Assembly (NCBI GenBank): GCA_963728285.1
Contig: CAVSJR010000003.1
Span: 186,001 to 250,000, forward strand
Direction of reading: 5' to 3'
DNA: 64,000 nucleotides
From: CAVSJR01 sp963728285
GTDB taxonomy: Bacteria > Actinomycetota > UBA4738 > HRBIN12
A model generated the notes under the pieces. The model did no database searches. It was given only the letters and a program-made list of their open reading frames with translations, and was not told where the DNA came from. The stretch's first letter is position 1. Each line of letters begins with the position of its first letter. Of this stretch, positions 62,999 through 64,000 are shown piece after piece. Both the position numbers and the translations under genes were made by a program.

Positions 62999-63753
62999 TC
63001 TCGCACGAGGCGCTCAACGACGACGGCTCCATCGTTCGCCTCGACGATGTGCACAAGTGGTTCGGCAAGAATCATGTGCTGAAGGGGATCGACCTCGCCA
63101 TCGACCCGGGCGAGGTCCAGGTCGTCGTCGGGCCGTCGGGGTCCGGGAAATCCACGTTGCTGCGATGCGTCAATGTTCTGGAGATGCCCTCTGAAGGACG
63201 CGTGTGGTTCGAGCAGCAGGACATCACCGACGTCCGGGCCAACCTGAACGAGGTCCGGACGAGGATCGGGATCGTCTTCCAGGCCTACAACCTGTTTCCG
63301 CACAAGACGGTCCTGCAGAACGTGACCGTGGGCCTCGAACGCGTGCTGAAGGTGGGCGCAAAGGAGGCGCGCGAGCGGGGGATGGAGCAGCTGGAGCGCG
63401 TGGGCCTCGCCGTGAAGGCCGATGCCCATCCCGGCGCTCTCTCCGGGGGACAGCAACAGCGAGTCGCGATCGCGCGCGCCCTGGCGATGCGACCCCGCCT
63501 GATGCTGTTCGACGAGGTCACGTCGGCGTTGGATCCGGAGCTCATCGGCGAGGTCCTCGAGGTCATGCGGCAGCTGGCGCAGGACGGCATGACGATGCTC
63601 GTGGTGACACACGAGATGGGCTTCGCCCGCGAGGTGGGAACGTGGATGGTGTTCATCGACGAGGGCGTGATCGTGGAACGGGGGCGGCCGAACGAGATGT
63701 TCGAGGATCCTCAGTCGGAGCGACTCCGGCAGTTCTTCTCCAAGGTGCTCTGA
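62995..63753 (+). CDS. Polar amino acid ABC transporter ATP-binding protein
   Basis: A 252-aa ABC ATPase of the GlnQ/HisP type. VVVGPSGSGKSTLLRCVNVL is Walker A, IGIVFQAYNLFPHKTVLQNV the Q-loop, GALSGGQQQRVAIARALAMR the signature, LMLFDEVTSALDPELIGEVL Walker B, and TMLVVTHEMGFAREVGTWMV the H-loop. It drives import with the preceding permease and binding protein. The ATG at 62995 overlaps the permease stop; the stop shares a base with the next ATG. Confidence 0.95.
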   Translation: MISHEALNDDGSIVRLDDVHKWFGKNHVLKGIDLAIDPGEVQVVVGPSGSGKSTLLRCVNVLEMPSEGRVWFEQQDITDVRANLNEVRTRIGIVFQAYNLFPHKTVLQNVTVGLERVLKVGAKEARERGMEQLERVGLAVKADAHPGALSGGQQQRVAIARALAMRPRLMLFDEVTSALDPELIGEVLEVMRQLAQDGMTMLVVTHEMGFAREVGTWMVFIDEGVIVERGRPNEMFEDPQSERLRQFFSKVL

Positions 63754-64000
63754 TGCGCGATCGCCGCGGGCCCGTCGCGTCCGCACGCGCGTTGGTCCTG
63801 GTGGCGTTGCTCCTCGTGGGCGGATGCACTTCGGGGCAAGGGTCGGCTGCGGTGCGACGCAACGCGGATCCTCGTTTCACGGTGGATCCCGACGGGATCC
63901 TGCGGCTCGTCGACGACCCCACCAAGCCCTACGGCGTCACGGCGATCGACTACCACTTCCACGATGCGCATCCGACGTTGCCGCTCTCCCCGGATCGCAC
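63753..64000 (+). CDS. Lipoprotein of unknown function, truncated by window end
   Basis: The ATG at 63753 overlaps the ATPase stop (TGATG), so this is cotranscribed with the transporter. The signal peptide ARALVLVALLLVGGCTSG has lipobox VGGC, with Cys near residue 25. The visible mature part includes RFTVDPDGILRLVDDPTKPY and GVTAIDYHFHDAHPTLPL. No family was recognised from the 82 residues available. It could be an accessory of the amino acid system. Confidence 0.75.
   Translation, partial: MRDRRGPVASARALVLVALLLVGGCTSGQGSAAVRRNADPRFTVDPDGILRLVDDPTKPYGVTAIDYHFHDAHPTLPLSPDR

Noticed and set aside
1..64000. Mobile elements, prophage, CRISPR arrays or transposases
   Set aside because: No transposase, integrase or regularly spaced repeat array was seen. 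The Cas4-like nuclease at 50117 stands alone and matches AddB-type repair nucleases equally well.

Overview
The window is a high-GC, gene-dense chromosomal segment of an actinobacterium (Actinomycetota). This rests on several sequence features: an F420-type LLM oxidoreductase, DUF3040 and DUF6504 proteins, SepF-YggT-DivIVA downstream of ftsZ, a TCGAAC-N4-GTTCGA LexA box, an ileS T-box in front of a type II IleS, and a HisA/PriA-like isomerase beside trpCBA. MurE carries the DNPR motif of meso-diaminopimelate ligases, so the wall should be of the mDAP type. No mobile element, CRISPR array or rRNA was seen. The species cannot be named from this sequence; a draft or metagenome assembly of a poorly sampled lineage is likely.

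Layout. 1-9.8 kb: an accessory stretch with an LLM oxidoreductase, an ECF sigma factor with a membrane partner, a sulfatase, an aminotransferase, a PolX-type HhH-PHP protein, an ornithine-cyclodeaminase-like enzyme and a DUF402 protein. 9.85-15 kb: a LexA-box-controlled mutagenesis operon (DUF6504, DnaE2-like polymerase, DinB). 15-24 kb: DUF3040, a MerR regulator, the MoxR-DUF58-transglutaminase cluster on the minus strand, and a large class III cyclase with AAA and TPR-like regions. 24.4-44.6 kb: an HNH protein, then the complete division and cell wall cluster mraZ, a 38-aa membrane protein, rsmH, ftsL, ftsI, murE, murF, mraY, murD, ftsW, murG, murC, murB, ftsQ, ftsZ, pgeF-yggS, sepF, yggT, divIVA, mostly with 4-base ATGA/GTGA overlaps. 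44.6-55 kb: ileS with its T-box, a DksA/TraR protein, lspA, a RluD-type synthase, a PD-(D/E)XK nuclease and the main replicative dnaE. 55-58.6 kb: a HisA/PriA-like gene, trpC, trpB, trpA. 58.6-64 kb: tRNA-Leu(CAA), a lipoprotein that fuses two periplasmic-binding folds, a polar amino acid ABC transporter, and the start of another lipoprotein.

How the genes work together. MurC-F, MraY and MurG build lipid II. FtsW and FtsI polymerise and crosslink septal peptidoglycan, with FtsQ and FtsL as scaffold, while FtsZ, SepF and DivIVA place the septum. MraZ probably represses the cluster through four GTGG repeats over its promoter. The two replicative-type polymerases contrast: DnaE1 keeps the PHP histidines, whereas the LexA-controlled DnaE2 has lost several, which fits error-prone synthesis with the neighbouring DinB.

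The most pervasive oddity is that about sixteen single-base frameshifts break otherwise perfect genes, including ileS, murC, ftsW and trpB. Fifteen need one base removed, usually in a short G/C run, and one needs a base added. This is most simply uncorrected indel error in the assembly. Two apparent gene fusions (ftsL-ftsI, pgeF-yggS) are probably products of it. Coordinates below span the reconstructed genes.
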